From assembly GCA_021228405.1 (NCBI GenBank), contig JAJQRF010000002.1, forward strand, positions 992,001 to 1,056,000: DNA of 64,000 nt. Reading direction: 5' to 3'. The stretch comes from Pyrinomonadaceae bacterium. GTDB lineage: Bacteria > Acidobacteriota > Blastocatellia > Pyrinomonadales > Pyrinomonadaceae. A model generated the notes under the pieces. That model ran no database searches. It was not told the DNA's origin and saw only the letters and a list, made by a program, of their open reading frames with translations. Shown piece by piece: positions 8,302-17,499 of the stretch. The position numbers were made by a program, and so were the translations under genes. Each line of letters starts with the position of its first letter. The first letter of the stretch is position 1.

Positions 8302-8661
8302 TTATCTGCGACCTTTCAGCAAAAAGCCGATAATCAATCCGACGGCGGCTGAGATCAAAATCGTCTGACCGGGTTTCTGGCGTGCAAATTCCTTTGCGTC
8401 TTCGACCAATTCCTGCGGGTCTTTATTTGAAAATTCCTTAAACTTATCGCCTGCCTGAGCAAATTTTTCGTTTGCGAAATCTCTTGCTTTGTTAGCCGCG
8501 TCCTGCAATCTTTGTCCGTATTCTTGTGCCTGCATTTTTAAATCTCCTAAATATTCGTCATCTGCAAAGGGTTTCGGGTCATCCTCGATCGGCGTGACCG
8601 GAACCAGACTTTGCTCCAATTCTTTTTCAGCTTTTTTAACTTCCGCTTCAAATTCCGACAT
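8302..8661 (-). CDS. DUF883/ElaB-like C-tail-anchored protein
   Basis: The start is placed at 8661 because AGGAG lies 8-9 bases before that ATG. A longer reading from 8790 lacks such a site. The 119-residue product is Glu/Lys-rich and helical (coiled-coil-like AEVKKAEKELEQ, DFANEKFAQAGDKFKEF). It ends in a conserved tail GQTILISAAVGLIIGFLLKG, a single C-terminal membrane anchor. This is the layout of ElaB/YqjD/DUF883 proteins, which are inner-membrane stationary-phase proteins, some ribosome-binding. It diverges from the efflux-pump regulator. Confidence 0.75.
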   Translation of the reverse strand: MSEFEAEVKKAEKELEQSLVPVTPIEDDPKPFADDEYLGDLKMQAQEYGQRLQDAANKARDFANEKFAQAGDKFKEFSNKDPQELVEDAKEFARQKPGQTILISAAVGLIIGFLLKGRR

Positions 8662-8797
8662 ATTTTTAATTCTCCTTTCCGTTTCAAAAATTAACCAAGC
8701 TAAAACTTTTGGTTCGCGCTTTTGATGCGGCTCGGTTATGAAAAGTTGATACGAAAATTTTTTTTCAAAAGTTCTTGTTAATTTTTTCACATAATGC

Positions 8798-8844
8798 TTG
8801 ACAAGGGCATTTTGAAAATGAGAAAGTAAGTAAGCACTTACTTA
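8798..8844 (+). promoter_or_regulatory. efflux-operon promoter region with an 18-bp palindromic operator
   Basis: TTGACA at 8798-8803 is a consensus -35 box. Starting 23 bases downstream, TAAGTAAG-CA-CTTACTTA (8827-8844) is a perfect palindrome where the -10/start region should be. A clear -10 hexamer is not seen. The position ahead of the TetR gene suggests autoregulation by that repressor, which would occlude RNA polymerase. Confidence 0.65.
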
Positions 8845-8887
8845 TTAGTAAAGATCGTAAATTGAAACTTAGATAGAGGAAATTTTA

Positions 8888-9526
8888 TTGATAAACAACA
8901 TCTTTAAATGCGGCACGGGCAGAATGGCGGGCGATGAACGCCGCCAGCAACTTTTGCAGGTCGCAATGCGTCTTTTTTCCGAAAAAGGTTTTAGCGGAAC
9001 GACGACGAAAGAGATCGCGCAATCGGCAGGCGTTTCCGAGGCGACCGTCTTTAAACATTTTTCCAATAAGGACGAACTTTATTCGGCAATTCTCGATCAG
9101 AAAGCGTGTGACCGCGATTTTTCAAATCCGTTTGAAAAAATTGCCGATCATATTGCCGCCAAAGATGATTTCGGCGTGTTTTACACAATGGCTCTGAATG
9201 CGCTCGACAAACACGATCAGGATGAGAATTTTCTGCGTTTGATGATGCACTCGGCACTTGAAGGGCACGATCTGGCACGAATCTTTTTTGAGAATTTTGT
9301 TTTCGAGGTTTATGAATTTCTCGGTTCATACATTCATCAAAGACAGGCTGACGGCGCATTTCGTGAGGTCGAACCGCGTGTCGTCGTCCGTTCATTTATC
9401 GGGATGTTTGTGCATCATTCCCTGAATAATATTCTGTGGGACAGGGAAAGAAAAATTTTGAAAATCTCCAATGAAGAAGCGGCGCGCGAGTTTGCGACGA
9501 TCATTCTTCAAGGGATTAAAAAATAA
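8888..9526 (+). CDS. TetR-family transcriptional regulator of the adjacent efflux pump
   Basis: A TTG start is preceded by GAGG; a later ATG (M13 of this reading, before AGDERRQQ) is an alternative. The N-terminal HTH is clear (RRQQLLQVAMRLFSEKGFSG, then TTKEIAQSAGVSEATVFKHF about residues 38-57). A variable helical ligand-binding domain follows. As with AcrR/MexL-type repressors, it probably binds the 18-bp palindrome upstream and derepresses when a pump substrate binds. It precedes the adaptor, permease and outer-membrane channel genes in the same direction, consistent with one operon. Confidence 0.88.
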   Translation: MINNIFKCGTGRMAGDERRQQLLQVAMRLFSEKGFSGTTTKEIAQSAGVSEATVFKHFSNKDELYSAILDQKACDRDFSNPFEKIADHIAAKDDFGVFYTMALNALDKHDQDENFLRLMMHSALEGHDLARIFFENFVFEVYEFLGSYIHQRQADGAFREVEPRVVVRSFIGMFVHHSLNNILWDRERKILKISNEEAAREFATIILQGIKK

Positions 9527-9585
9527 TAAATAATGTCATAAATATGACTGAAAATACGCGTTAAGGGTTGGAAGATATTAATCAG

Positions 9586-10938
9586 ATGAAATATCAAAAT
9601 TTTTATAAGATCGCAATTATTCTCGGTTTGTCGGCGATTTTTTCATTTTTAACGGCTTGCGGCGGATCAAAGGCTGAATCAGCCAATAAAGCCAATACAA
9701 ATACTGCGCCGTCGGTGGTGGAAACCACGACCGCACAGGCAATTGTGCAAAACGTGCCGACTTATTTTGAAGCGACCGGAAACTTAGCCGGCGACGCTCA
9801 AACGGATGTTGCGCCGACTGTCGGCGGAAAGATCGTCGAAGTTAATTTCGACATCGGAAGCTACGTCGAAAAAGGAAGCGTTTTGATTCGGCTCGATGCC
9901 CGCGACGCGCAGATTCGGCTCGAACAAGCGCGTGCACAGGTCGAACAACAGCGTAAAGCCGTCAGCCAAGCCGAAGCAAACGTCGAACAAGCGATTGCCA
10001 ACCTGCGTCAAACGCAAAGCCGATTGGGTGTCAGTGATGGTGAATCGTTCAATATCGAAACATTTTCGCAGGTCAAATCCGTCAAAGCGCAGTTGGAACT
10101 AGCCGAAAAGGAATTGGCGCGCACGACGAAGCTGCTTGAAACGGGCGATGTTTCGCGTTCGACCTACGATCAGCGTAAATCACAGCGCGACGCGCTTCTC
10201 GGTCAATTGGATGAAGCGCGTTCAAATGCTGCCGTTGCCCTCAAAGCGGTCGATACGGCACGCGCTGCCGTGAACACGGCGAGAACAGCTACCGCGCAAG
10301 CCCGTGCCGGAGTTGCAACCGCGCAAACGCAGGTCGAGCAAGCTGAAAAATCGGTCGGCGATACGACGGTCTATGCGCCAATCAGCGGATATGTCGCGGA
10401 AAGAACTGCTGATTTAGGCGAATACATCACGCCGAACACCCCGAACGCGAAAGTTGCGACGATCGTGCGGACTTCGGTTTTGCGTTTGAGAATCGACGTT
10501 CCCGAACAAAACATCGGGCAAATTGCGAACGGACAGGGAATCTCCCTGCAAACGAGCGCGTATCCCGACCGCAATTTTTCGGGTCGCGTGGTCAGAATCT
10601 CGCCGAACATTAATGCGACCTCGCGTGTTTTGGTGGTCGAAGCCGAAGTCGAAAACGTCGGTGGATTATTGAAACCGGGGCAGTTTGCGACGGTCAGAAT
10701 CAATCAGGGCAGAGCAAAACAATCCGTGATGGTTCCCGCCGCCGCAGTCAAGGCGGAAGGCGATACGAACAGCGTTTTTGTAATTAAGGACGGACGCGCC
10801 GAACAGCGTCAGGTAAAAGTCGGTATTTTGGAAAATAATTTGATCGAAATTCAGCAAGGCGTTCAGGAAAACGAGATGGTTGCAACCGGCAATATCAACC
10901 AAATCTATGACGGCGTTGCGGTTACGGTAAAGCAATAG
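9586..10938 (+). CDS. RND efflux periplasmic adaptor (membrane fusion lipoprotein)
   Basis: The start is set at the ATG at 9586 because it gives a clean lipoprotein signal, MKYQNFYKIAIILGLSAIFS then FLTAC (lipobox LTAC, Cys25). A TTG seven codons upstream is possible. The rest has HlyD/AcrA architecture: a lipoyl half near TDVAPTVGGKIVEVNFDIGS, a long alpha-hairpin rich in Ala/Gln/Glu (about 100-250), a second lipoyl half (VYAPISGYVAERTADLGEYI) and beta-barrel domains. It links the inner-membrane pump to the TolC-like channel encoded downstream. The hairpin is longer than in AcrA. Confidence 0.92.
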   Translation: MKYQNFYKIAIILGLSAIFSFLTACGGSKAESANKANTNTAPSVVETTTAQAIVQNVPTYFEATGNLAGDAQTDVAPTVGGKIVEVNFDIGSYVEKGSVLIRLDARDAQIRLEQARAQVEQQRKAVSQAEANVEQAIANLRQTQSRLGVSDGESFNIETFSQVKSVKAQLELAEKELARTTKLLETGDVSRSTYDQRKSQRDALLGQLDEARSNAAVALKAVDTARAAVNTARTATAQARAGVATAQTQVEQAEKSVGDTTVYAPISGYVAERTADLGEYITPNTPNAKVATIVRTSVLRLRIDVPEQNIGQIANGQGISLQTSAYPDRNFSGRVVRISPNINATSRVLVVEAEVENVGGLLKPGQFATVRINQGRAKQSVMVPAAAVKAEGDTNSVFVIKDGRAEQRQVKVGILENNLIEIQQGVQENEMVATGNINQIYDGVAVTVKQ

Positions 10939-11008
10939 GTTTTCGCTTGGTGTCATCCGTCGTCGGTTTTCCAATGGCGGACGGCAAAGAACAAAGGACA
11001 AAAGGTTT

Positions 11009-14000
11009 ATGCAGTGGTTAGCAGAAGTTTGTGTAAAGCGTCCGGTGTTTGCGACGATGTTGATCTTGTCGCTCGTCACGGTCGGAACATTTTCTTTTTT
11101 CTCTCTCGGGGTCGATCTGTTTCCGAAGATCGATTTTCCGACGATTACGGTCACGGTCTTAAATCCAGGCGCGTCGCCGCAGGAAATCGAAACGGAAGTC
11201 ACCGAGAAGGTCGAAGAAGCCGTTAATACGATCAGCGGGATCGACGAACTTCGTTCGACTTCGATCGAAGGGATTTCGCAGGTTTTCGTTCAGTTTGTTC
11301 TGGAAAAGGATGTAAACATCGCCGCGCAGGAAGTTGAAAATCGTGTGCAGACGGTGATTCCGAATCTTCCCGAAACCGCTGAACAGCCGACCGTGCAAAA
11401 GCTCGATACGGATGCCGCGCCCGTTTTGCGTATCGCCGTTTCCGCGCCGACGAATCTGCGCGACGTAACGGAAGTCGCAAAAAATCAGGTCAAAGAGCGC
11501 ATCGAATCGATCAACGGGGTCGGTCAGATTTCGATCATCGGCGGACGCGAACGGCAGATAAATGTCTGGGTCGATCCCGACAAGATGCGTTCCTACAGCG
11601 TTACGCCAGCCGAAGTGACCAATGCTTTGCGTTTGCAAAATATCGAGTTTCCGAGCGGACGATTGGACGAAGGACAGACGGAAACGAGCGTGCGCACACT
11701 CGGAAAAATTCAAAAACCCGAACAATTTGCCGAAATCGTCGTCGCGACACGCGGAACTTATCAGGTCAAAGTCAAAGATTTGGGTTATGTCGAAGACGGC
11801 GCGGAGGAAGTTCGTTCACAGGCATTGCTTGACGGTCAGCCCGCCGTAACTCTTATCGTTTCAAAACAATCGGGACAAAACACGGTTGCGGTTGCCGAAG
11901 CCGTTAAAGAGCGTCTGCGCGAGATCGAACCGACTTTGCCGAAAGGCTACAAGCTCCAGATCATCGGCGACAACTCGATCTTTATCGAAAATTCGCTTAA
12001 CGCTATCGAAGAGCATCTGATCGTCGGCGGTATTTTGGCGGCAGTCGTCGTTTTCCTTTTCTTGTGGAATATTCGTACCACATTCATTGCGGCATTGGCG
12101 ATTCCTACGTCAATTATTTCAACATTTGCGTTGATGTATGCGATGGGCTACACGCTCAATTCGATCACGATGCTTTCACTGACATTGATGGTCGGCATCG
12201 TGATCGACGACGCGATTGTTGTTCTGGAAAATATTTACCGATTTGTCGAGGAAAAGGGAATGGACCCGTTTCAGGCGGCGATCGAAGGAACGCGCGAGAT
12301 CGGTCTGGCGGTTTTGGCGACGACGCTTTCTTTGATGGCGGTTTTCGTCCCGATCGGCTTTATGCAGGGAATCGTCGGACGTTTTATGTCCAGCTTCGGC
12401 TTGACGGCTTCGTTCGCGGTCGCGGTTTCGCTGATCGTTTCGTTTACTTTAACGCCGATGCTTGCGGCGCGTCTGATCAAACGACCGAAAGAGGCTGAAA
12501 AAACGGAAGCCGAGCCGAAAACGGAATTTTCAGGCGACGGAATGCTGGAAGTGCAGGAAGCTCAAAAAGCCGAAAACCATGGAGCTCACGATTCAAAAGA
12601 CAGTTGGTTTTACAGCAAGATCGATAAAACTTACACAAAGCTTCTGGAATTTTCGATGGCGCATCGCTGGGTCATCATTGTGCTCTGCGTGTTGGTTTTT
12701 GTCAGCATCGTTCCGCTCTTTATGTTCGTCGGCAAGAACTTTCTTCCGGTTGACGACCAATCGCAGTTTGAAGTTTCGGTGCGTGCGCCCGAAGGTTATT
12801 CGCTTTCGGCTTCGTCACAGCTTTTTGAAAGAATCGCCGGCGAAATTCGCCAGATGCCGGGCGTGACGAACACGCTCGTCACGATCGGCGGCGGACAACA
12901 GCAGGTCGTCAACAGCGGCTCGATCTATGTCAAACTTTCCGACATTAAAGACCGCGCCAAATCGCAGGAACAACTGATGTCGGACACGCGCGAAGTTTTG
13001 AAAAAATTTCCGCCCGAACTCCGCACCGGCGTTCAGCAGGTGCAGGCGTTTTCAGGCGGCGGTTTCCGCAATGCGAACGTGCAGTTTTTGATTTCGGGAC
13101 CCGATCTGAAAAAACTCGAAGAATATTCGACCAAGATCATCGAGAGAATGAAGACGATTCCCGACGCGGTTGACGTTGATTCGACCTTAATCAGCGGAAA
13201 ACCCGAAGTTCAGCTCGAGATCGACCGCGACACGGCGGCTGATCTGGGGGTTCGCATCGGCGACGTTTCACAGGCTTTGAACACGCTCGTTGCGGGACAG
13301 GAAGCGACGACGTTTAATCAAGGCAACGATCAATACGAAGTCCGCGTTCGTGCGATCAATAATTTCCGCACCGACGTTGAAGGTTTGAAACGGATGATCG
13401 TTCCGTCTTCAAAAGTCGGTTGGGTCACGCTCGACCGTTTGGTGAAAGTGAAGGAAGGAACGGGACCGAGTTCGGTTGACCGCGTTAATCGTCAACGGCA
13501 GGTTACGCTTTTGGCAAACACCAAACCCGGCGGTTCGGCAACGAACATCACGGCGGCGATCGATCAATACGTGAAGGACTTAAAGCTTCCGGCGGATTAT
13601 AAAACAGGTTACGTCGGGCAATCGAAGGAAATGGGCAAAGCCGGATTTTACTTCCTGCTGGCTTTCGCGCTGTCGTTTATCTTTATGTATATCGTGCTCG
13701 CGGCGCAGTTTGAATCGTTCATTCACCCGATCACGATCCTTTTAACGCTTCCGCTTTCGATTCCGTTCGGTATCTTGTCGCTTTTGATCGCGGGGCAAAC
13801 CGTCAATATCTTTTCGGGCTTGGGCTTGCTTCTGCTTTTCGGCGTGGTGAAGAAGAACGCGATTTTGCAGATCGACCATACGAATCAGCTGAGAAGTTAC
13901 GGAATGTCGCGTTACGACGCGATCATTCGCGCCAACCGCGACCGTTTGCGTCCGATTCTGATGACGACGATCGCACTTGTCGCAGGGATGATTCCGCTTG

Positions 14001-14236
14001 TCATTTCGACGGGCGCGGGAGCGGGAACGAACCGTTCGATCGGGGTTTTGGTCGTCGGCGGGCAATCTTTATGTTTGCTTTTAACGCTGCTTGCCGTTCC
14101 GGTTTTCTATTCGATCTTCGACGACATCAGCGAATTTAAGATATTTCGCCGTGTAAATAACATTTCATCGAGAGTTTTCGGCGGAATCAGACGGAAATTT
14201 ACGACGGCGGCAAGCTCCATCTTTAGTAAAAACTAA
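11009..14236 (+). CDS. RND-type multidrug efflux permease (AcrB/HAE1 family)
   Basis: A 1075-residue inner-membrane transporter with the typical duplicated layout: TM1 (RPVFATMLILSLVTVGTFSF), a periplasmic pore/docking domain, TMs 2-6, then the repeat. The proton-relay Asp pair is present in TM4 (VGIVIDDAIVVLENIYR). The conserved second-half motifs GVVKKNAIL and RLRPILMTT are also seen. It should export hydrophobic or amphiphilic compounds by proton antiport, as a trimer with the adaptor upstream and the channel downstream. A central cytoplasmic linker (about residues 490-535) is unusually long and rich in Glu/Lys/His. Confidence 0.95.
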   Translation: MQWLAEVCVKRPVFATMLILSLVTVGTFSFFSLGVDLFPKIDFPTITVTVLNPGASPQEIETEVTEKVEEAVNTISGIDELRSTSIEGISQVFVQFVLEKDVNIAAQEVENRVQTVIPNLPETAEQPTVQKLDTDAAPVLRIAVSAPTNLRDVTEVAKNQVKERIESINGVGQISIIGGRERQINVWVDPDKMRSYSVTPAEVTNALRLQNIEFPSGRLDEGQTETSVRTLGKIQKPEQFAEIVVATRGTYQVKVKDLGYVEDGAEEVRSQALLDGQPAVTLIVSKQSGQNTVAVAEAVKERLREIEPTLPKGYKLQIIGDNSIFIENSLNAIEEHLIVGGILAAVVVFLFLWNIRTTFIAALAIPTSIISTFALMYAMGYTLNSITMLSLTLMVGIVIDDAIVVLENIYRFVEEKGMDPFQAAIEGTREIGLAVLATTLSLMAVFVPIGFMQGIVGRFMSSFGLTASFAVAVSLIVSFTLTPMLAARLIKRPKEAEKTEAEPKTEFSGDGMLEVQEAQKAENHGAHDSKDSWFYSKIDKTYTKLLEFSMAHRWVIIVLCVLVFVSIVPLFMFVGKNFLPVDDQSQFEVSVRAPEGYSLSASSQLFERIAGEIRQMPGVTNTLVTIGGGQQQVVNSGSIYVKLSDIKDRAKSQEQLMSDTREVLKKFPPELRTGVQQVQAFSGGGFRNANVQFLISGPDLKKLEEYSTKIIERMKTIPDAVDVDSTLISGKPEVQLEIDRDTAADLGVRIGDVSQALNTLVAGQEATTFNQGNDQYEVRVRAINNFRTDVEGLKRMIVPSSKVGWVTLDRLVKVKEGTGPSSVDRVNRQRQVTLLANTKPGGSATNITAAIDQYVKDLKLPADYKTGYVGQSKEMGKAGFYFLLAFALSFIFMYIVLAAQFESFIHPITILLTLPLSIPFGILSLLIAGQTVNIFSGLGLLLLFGVVKKNAILQIDHTNQLRSYGMSRYDAIIRANRDRLRPILMTTIALVAGMIPLVISTGAGAGTNRSIGVLVVGGQSLCLLLTLLAVPVFYSIFDDISEFKIFRRVNNISSRVFGGIRRKFTTAASSIFSKN

Positions 14237-14302
14237 ATTATGGAACTTGCCGACCGCAAGATTTTTCGAGTCAGGGCAGTTTTATTTTTATATAGGCTTT
14301 AT

Positions 14303-16081
14303 ATGAAAAGGCAATTATATTTATTAACTTTCGGTTTGTTTATTTTACTTGCAGGCGGTTCGGTGCAGGCGCAGGAAACTGTGCCGACACCTACGCCGAC
14401 ACCGACGGTTGAAAAACAGGTTGACGACAAACAGGATGTCCAGCCTGAAGATTTACAGGGAGTTCCCGCGATCGCGCCGAATTATCAGAAAAACGATACC
14501 AGTTTGCCTGATCTCGGACGTGTCGGCGTGGATATGACCGAGCAGAAAACTTTGACTTTGCGCGAAGCGATCACGCTCGCTTTGGAAAACAACAAAGACA
14601 TCGAAGTGACGCGTAAAAATGTGCGAATCGCCGAATTCGATCTGCAAGCCGCACGCGGAGTTTACGAACCGCGTTTTTCGGGACAGACATATTACGAACG
14701 TGCGACAACGCCGAACATCAGCTTTTTTACCCCGCAGATCACGAAAGTGACTAACAGTTCGTTTGTCGGAAATGCGGGATTTCAGGCTTATGTTCCGCGT
14801 TTCGGAACGGTTTTGAACGCCACGGCGAATAATCAGCGGCTCGTGTCGGACAATCCCGTTTCGATCATCAGTCCGCAATATAATTCAAGTTTAACTTTTT
14901 CAATTACTCAACCGCTTTTTCGCGGCAGACGTTTCGACCAAAATCGCCGCACAATTGAAATCGCCAAGCGCAATCTTTCATTGACCGATACGCAATTCCG
15001 TCAGCGTTCGATCGAGATCATTGCAAATGTTCAGCGCGCTTACTGGGATTTAACCTACGCTTTGAGAAATTTGCAGGTTCAGCGCGACAGCGTGCGCGAT
15101 GCGAAAAATCAACTCGAACATAATCGCCGTTTGGTCGATGAAGGACAGCTTGCACCGATTGATATAATCGCTTCGGAAACGCAGGTCGCCAATTTTGAAC
15201 AAGCCGTTTACGAGGCTCTGAACGGTGTCACGCAAGCGGAAAATAATCTAAAAAACCTGATTTCGCCGAATCGAAATGAGCAAATTTGGAGCGAATCGGT
15301 TACGCCGGTCGATCCGGTCGATCTCGATGCGCCGAATACGACTTTGCCCGAAGCGTTACAGGCGGCATTGGAAAATCGCCCCGAATTGGAGCTGAATCAA
15401 ACGCAGAAAGACATCAACTCGATCGATCAACGCTTTTTCCGCGAACAAAATAAACCACAAATCGATCTGGTTGCGAGCTACAGCTCGGCAGGTGTCGGCG
15501 GAAGCCTGAACTCGGGTTTTACGAATCCGCTTCTGCGAAATTGTGTCCCGGGTTCGACCGACATCGAATGCGTTTCAGCGGCACAGGCGCAAGCACAGCT
15601 TTTGCGTTCGGTCGGCGGTGCCGGAACTTCTTTCACCGATATTTTGACAAACAAATATCCCGTATTTCGCGTTGGCGTGCAGTTTAATCTACCGATCTTC
15701 GGCGACAAAACCGCCAAAGCACAGCTTGGCAGAAGTCTGGTCGAAGGCGAACGTCTGCAAACACAACGCGAACAGATCGAACAAAATATTCAGGTCGATG
15801 TGCGAAACGCTTTGCAAAATGTCAGAACTGCCGAAGCGCGTCTGAGAAGTGCGGCAATCTCACGCGAAAATTCGGTCAAGCAATACGAATCAGAACAGCG
15901 CAAACTCGATGCCGGACAATCCGACGTTTACCGCGTGCTGGAACGTCAAACGGCTTTGACGGTCGCCCGAAGCAACGAACTTCGCGCCCAAACCGAACTC
16001 AACAAAGCCATCGCCGATCTGCAACGCGCAACGGGAAATTCGCTCAAAGCAAATAACGTCGAAACCAGACTGAGGAAATAG
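14303..16081 (+). CDS. TolC-family outer-membrane efflux protein
   Basis: The start is placed at the ATG at 14303, which opens a Sec signal peptide (MKRQLYLLTFGLFILLAGGS, cleaved near VQAQ). The reading from 14240 adds a cytoplasm-like N-terminus. After the signal, a PTPTPTPT linker precedes two OEP repeats. These start with TLREAITLALENNKDIEV and TLPEALQAALENRPELEL, alternating coiled-coil helices and beta strands that build the trimeric tunnel. It completes the tripartite RND pump. Its start lies 66 bases after the permease stop, so translation is probably operonic but weakly coupled. Confidence 0.92.
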   Translation: MKRQLYLLTFGLFILLAGGSVQAQETVPTPTPTPTVEKQVDDKQDVQPEDLQGVPAIAPNYQKNDTSLPDLGRVGVDMTEQKTLTLREAITLALENNKDIEVTRKNVRIAEFDLQAARGVYEPRFSGQTYYERATTPNISFFTPQITKVTNSSFVGNAGFQAYVPRFGTVLNATANNQRLVSDNPVSIISPQYNSSLTFSITQPLFRGRRFDQNRRTIEIAKRNLSLTDTQFRQRSIEIIANVQRAYWDLTYALRNLQVQRDSVRDAKNQLEHNRRLVDEGQLAPIDIIASETQVANFEQAVYEALNGVTQAENNLKNLISPNRNEQIWSESVTPVDPVDLDAPNTTLPEALQAALENRPELELNQTQKDINSIDQRFFREQNKPQIDLVASYSSAGVGGSLNSGFTNPLLRNCVPGSTDIECVSAAQAQAQLLRSVGGAGTSFTDILTNKYPVFRVGVQFNLPIFGDKTAKAQLGRSLVEGERLQTQREQIEQNIQVDVRNALQNVRTAEARLRSAAISRENSVKQYESEQRKLDAGQSDVYRVLERQTALTVARSNELRAQTELNKAIADLQRATGNSLKANNVETRLRK

Positions 16082-16170
16082 TCCAAAGTTTTGATTCTTG
16101 AGTCGCAAGCCAAAAACTAAAACGTTTCCGGCTTAAAACTTAAGACTCACGGCTCAGGACTTTTAATTTT

Positions 16171-17175
16171 ATGAAAGCAGTTTACATCAAAGACTTCGGC
16201 GGCGCGGAAAATCTCGAGATTCGTGAAGTCGAAGATTTGCCGAAACCCACGGGAAACCAGATTTTAGTGCGCGTCAAAGCGTCTGCGCTGAATCGTGCGG
16301 ATATTGTTCAAAGACAAGGTTTTTACGCCGCGCCGAAAGGTTATCCCGAACGAATTCCCGGGCTTGAATTTGCGGGCGAAGTTGCCGAAATCGGCGAAAA
16401 TGTGCAGAACTTCAAAATCGGCGACCGCGTTTTCGGCATCACGGCAGGCGGCGGACAAGCGGAATTTCTTTTGACGGAAGCCGATACGCTTGCCAAAATT
16501 CCCGAAAAACTTTCGTTTACCGAAGCGGCGGCTGTTCCAGAGGCATTTATCACGGCGCACGATGCGATCTTTACGAACGGAAATTTGCAGGAAAACGAAA
16601 CGCTTTTGATCCACGCGGTCGGTTCGGGTGTCGGACTCGCGGCTTTACAGCTTGCAAAGGCAAAAAATATTAAAGTGTTGGGAACTTCGCGGACAGCGGA
16701 AAAACTCGAAAAATGCGAAGAATTCGGACTTTATCAGGGAATTATAACGGAAACGAAATCAATCAACGAAAATCCTAAGATTTTTGCCGAATTGATTCAA
16801 CATCTTACTGACGGCAAAGGCGTTGACGTGATTTTAGATTTGGTCGGCGCAATTTATTTTTCTGCAAATTTGGAAAGTCTGGCTCTCAAAGGTCGCCTTA
16901 TTTTGGTCGGTTTGACGGGCGGCAGAACGGCTGAATTCAATCTCGGAATGGCTTTGATGAAACGCGCAAAAATTATCGGAACTGTTTTGCGTTCGCGTTC
17001 AAATGCTGAAAAAGCCGAAGTGACAAGCAAATTTATCACGGAAGTTTTGCCGCTTTTTGAATCGGGAATTATCAAACCGAATGTTGACCGCATCTTCAAT
17101 TTTCAGGAAATCCGCGCGGCACACGAATATCTCGAATCGAATGAAAGTTTCGGCAAGGTCGTCATTGCATTTTAG
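16171..17175 (+). CDS. NAD(P)H-dependent quinone oxidoreductase (zinc-free MDR family, PIG3-like)
   Basis: A 334-residue medium-chain reductase. The N-terminal GroES-like domain contains VRVKASALNRADIVQRQGFY and GLEFAGEVAEIG. The Rossmann domain has the nucleotide-binding loop HAVGSGVGLAALQLAKA and ends with NVDRIFNFQEIRAAHEYLES. The structural and catalytic zinc cysteines of alcohol dehydrogenases are absent, which fits the quinone oxidoreductase/TP53I3 branch. It likely reduces quinones or enones using NADPH. It follows the efflux operon by 90 bases but may have its own promoter. Its last 14 bases overlap the convergent small gene. Confidence 0.88.
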   Translation: MKAVYIKDFGGAENLEIREVEDLPKPTGNQILVRVKASALNRADIVQRQGFYAAPKGYPERIPGLEFAGEVAEIGENVQNFKIGDRVFGITAGGGQAEFLLTEADTLAKIPEKLSFTEAAAVPEAFITAHDAIFTNGNLQENETLLIHAVGSGVGLAALQLAKAKNIKVLGTSRTAEKLEKCEEFGLYQGIITETKSINENPKIFAELIQHLTDGKGVDVILDLVGAIYFSANLESLALKGRLILVGLTGGRTAEFNLGMALMKRAKIIGTVLRSRSNAEKAEVTSKFITEVLPLFESGIIKPNVDRIFNFQEIRAAHEYLESNESFGKVVIAF

Positions 17176-17395
17176 CGGCAACTTCGTCCGTGACAATGCA
17201 CAAACCCGAAAATTTCCGCGCCGCTAATTCTTCGATTTTCCGCTCGGCTTCTTCGTAGGTCAGATTTTGCGCTTCGCATTTATCGAAAGAAATCACCGAC
17301 CAGCGCGCTTCGCGCAATTCGGGCTTTTCCTGTTCGGTGTTTTCCTGATTTTCGGTTGAGTTTTCTGTTTTTGTTTCGTCCATTGTTTTTGTCAT
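17162..17395 (-). CDS. small acidic hypothetical protein (77 aa)
   Basis: The start chosen is ATG 17395 (MTKTMDETK); a second Met four codons in, or a longer form from 17437, is possible, and no clear Shine-Dalgarno sequence decides. The N-terminal third is low-complexity Glu/Asn/Thr. The C-terminal part (WSVISFDKCEAQNLTYEEAE ... KFSGLCIVTDEVAAKM) looks like a folded alpha/beta domain. Family and function are unknown. The gene overlaps the 3' end of the oxidoreductase by 14 bases tail-to-tail. Confidence 0.5.
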   Translation of the reverse strand: MTKTMDETKTENSTENQENTEQEKPELREARWSVISFDKCEAQNLTYEEAERKIEELAARKFSGLCIVTDEVAAKMQ

Positions 17396-17499
17396 AAGTT
17401 TATGGGAAAGAAGCTTTCGGCGGGCAAGAATTGCCAAAACCAGCCAATTCCTCTAAATCCATTTAATAACAAATATTTAATTTCGGCAACAAAAATTTT

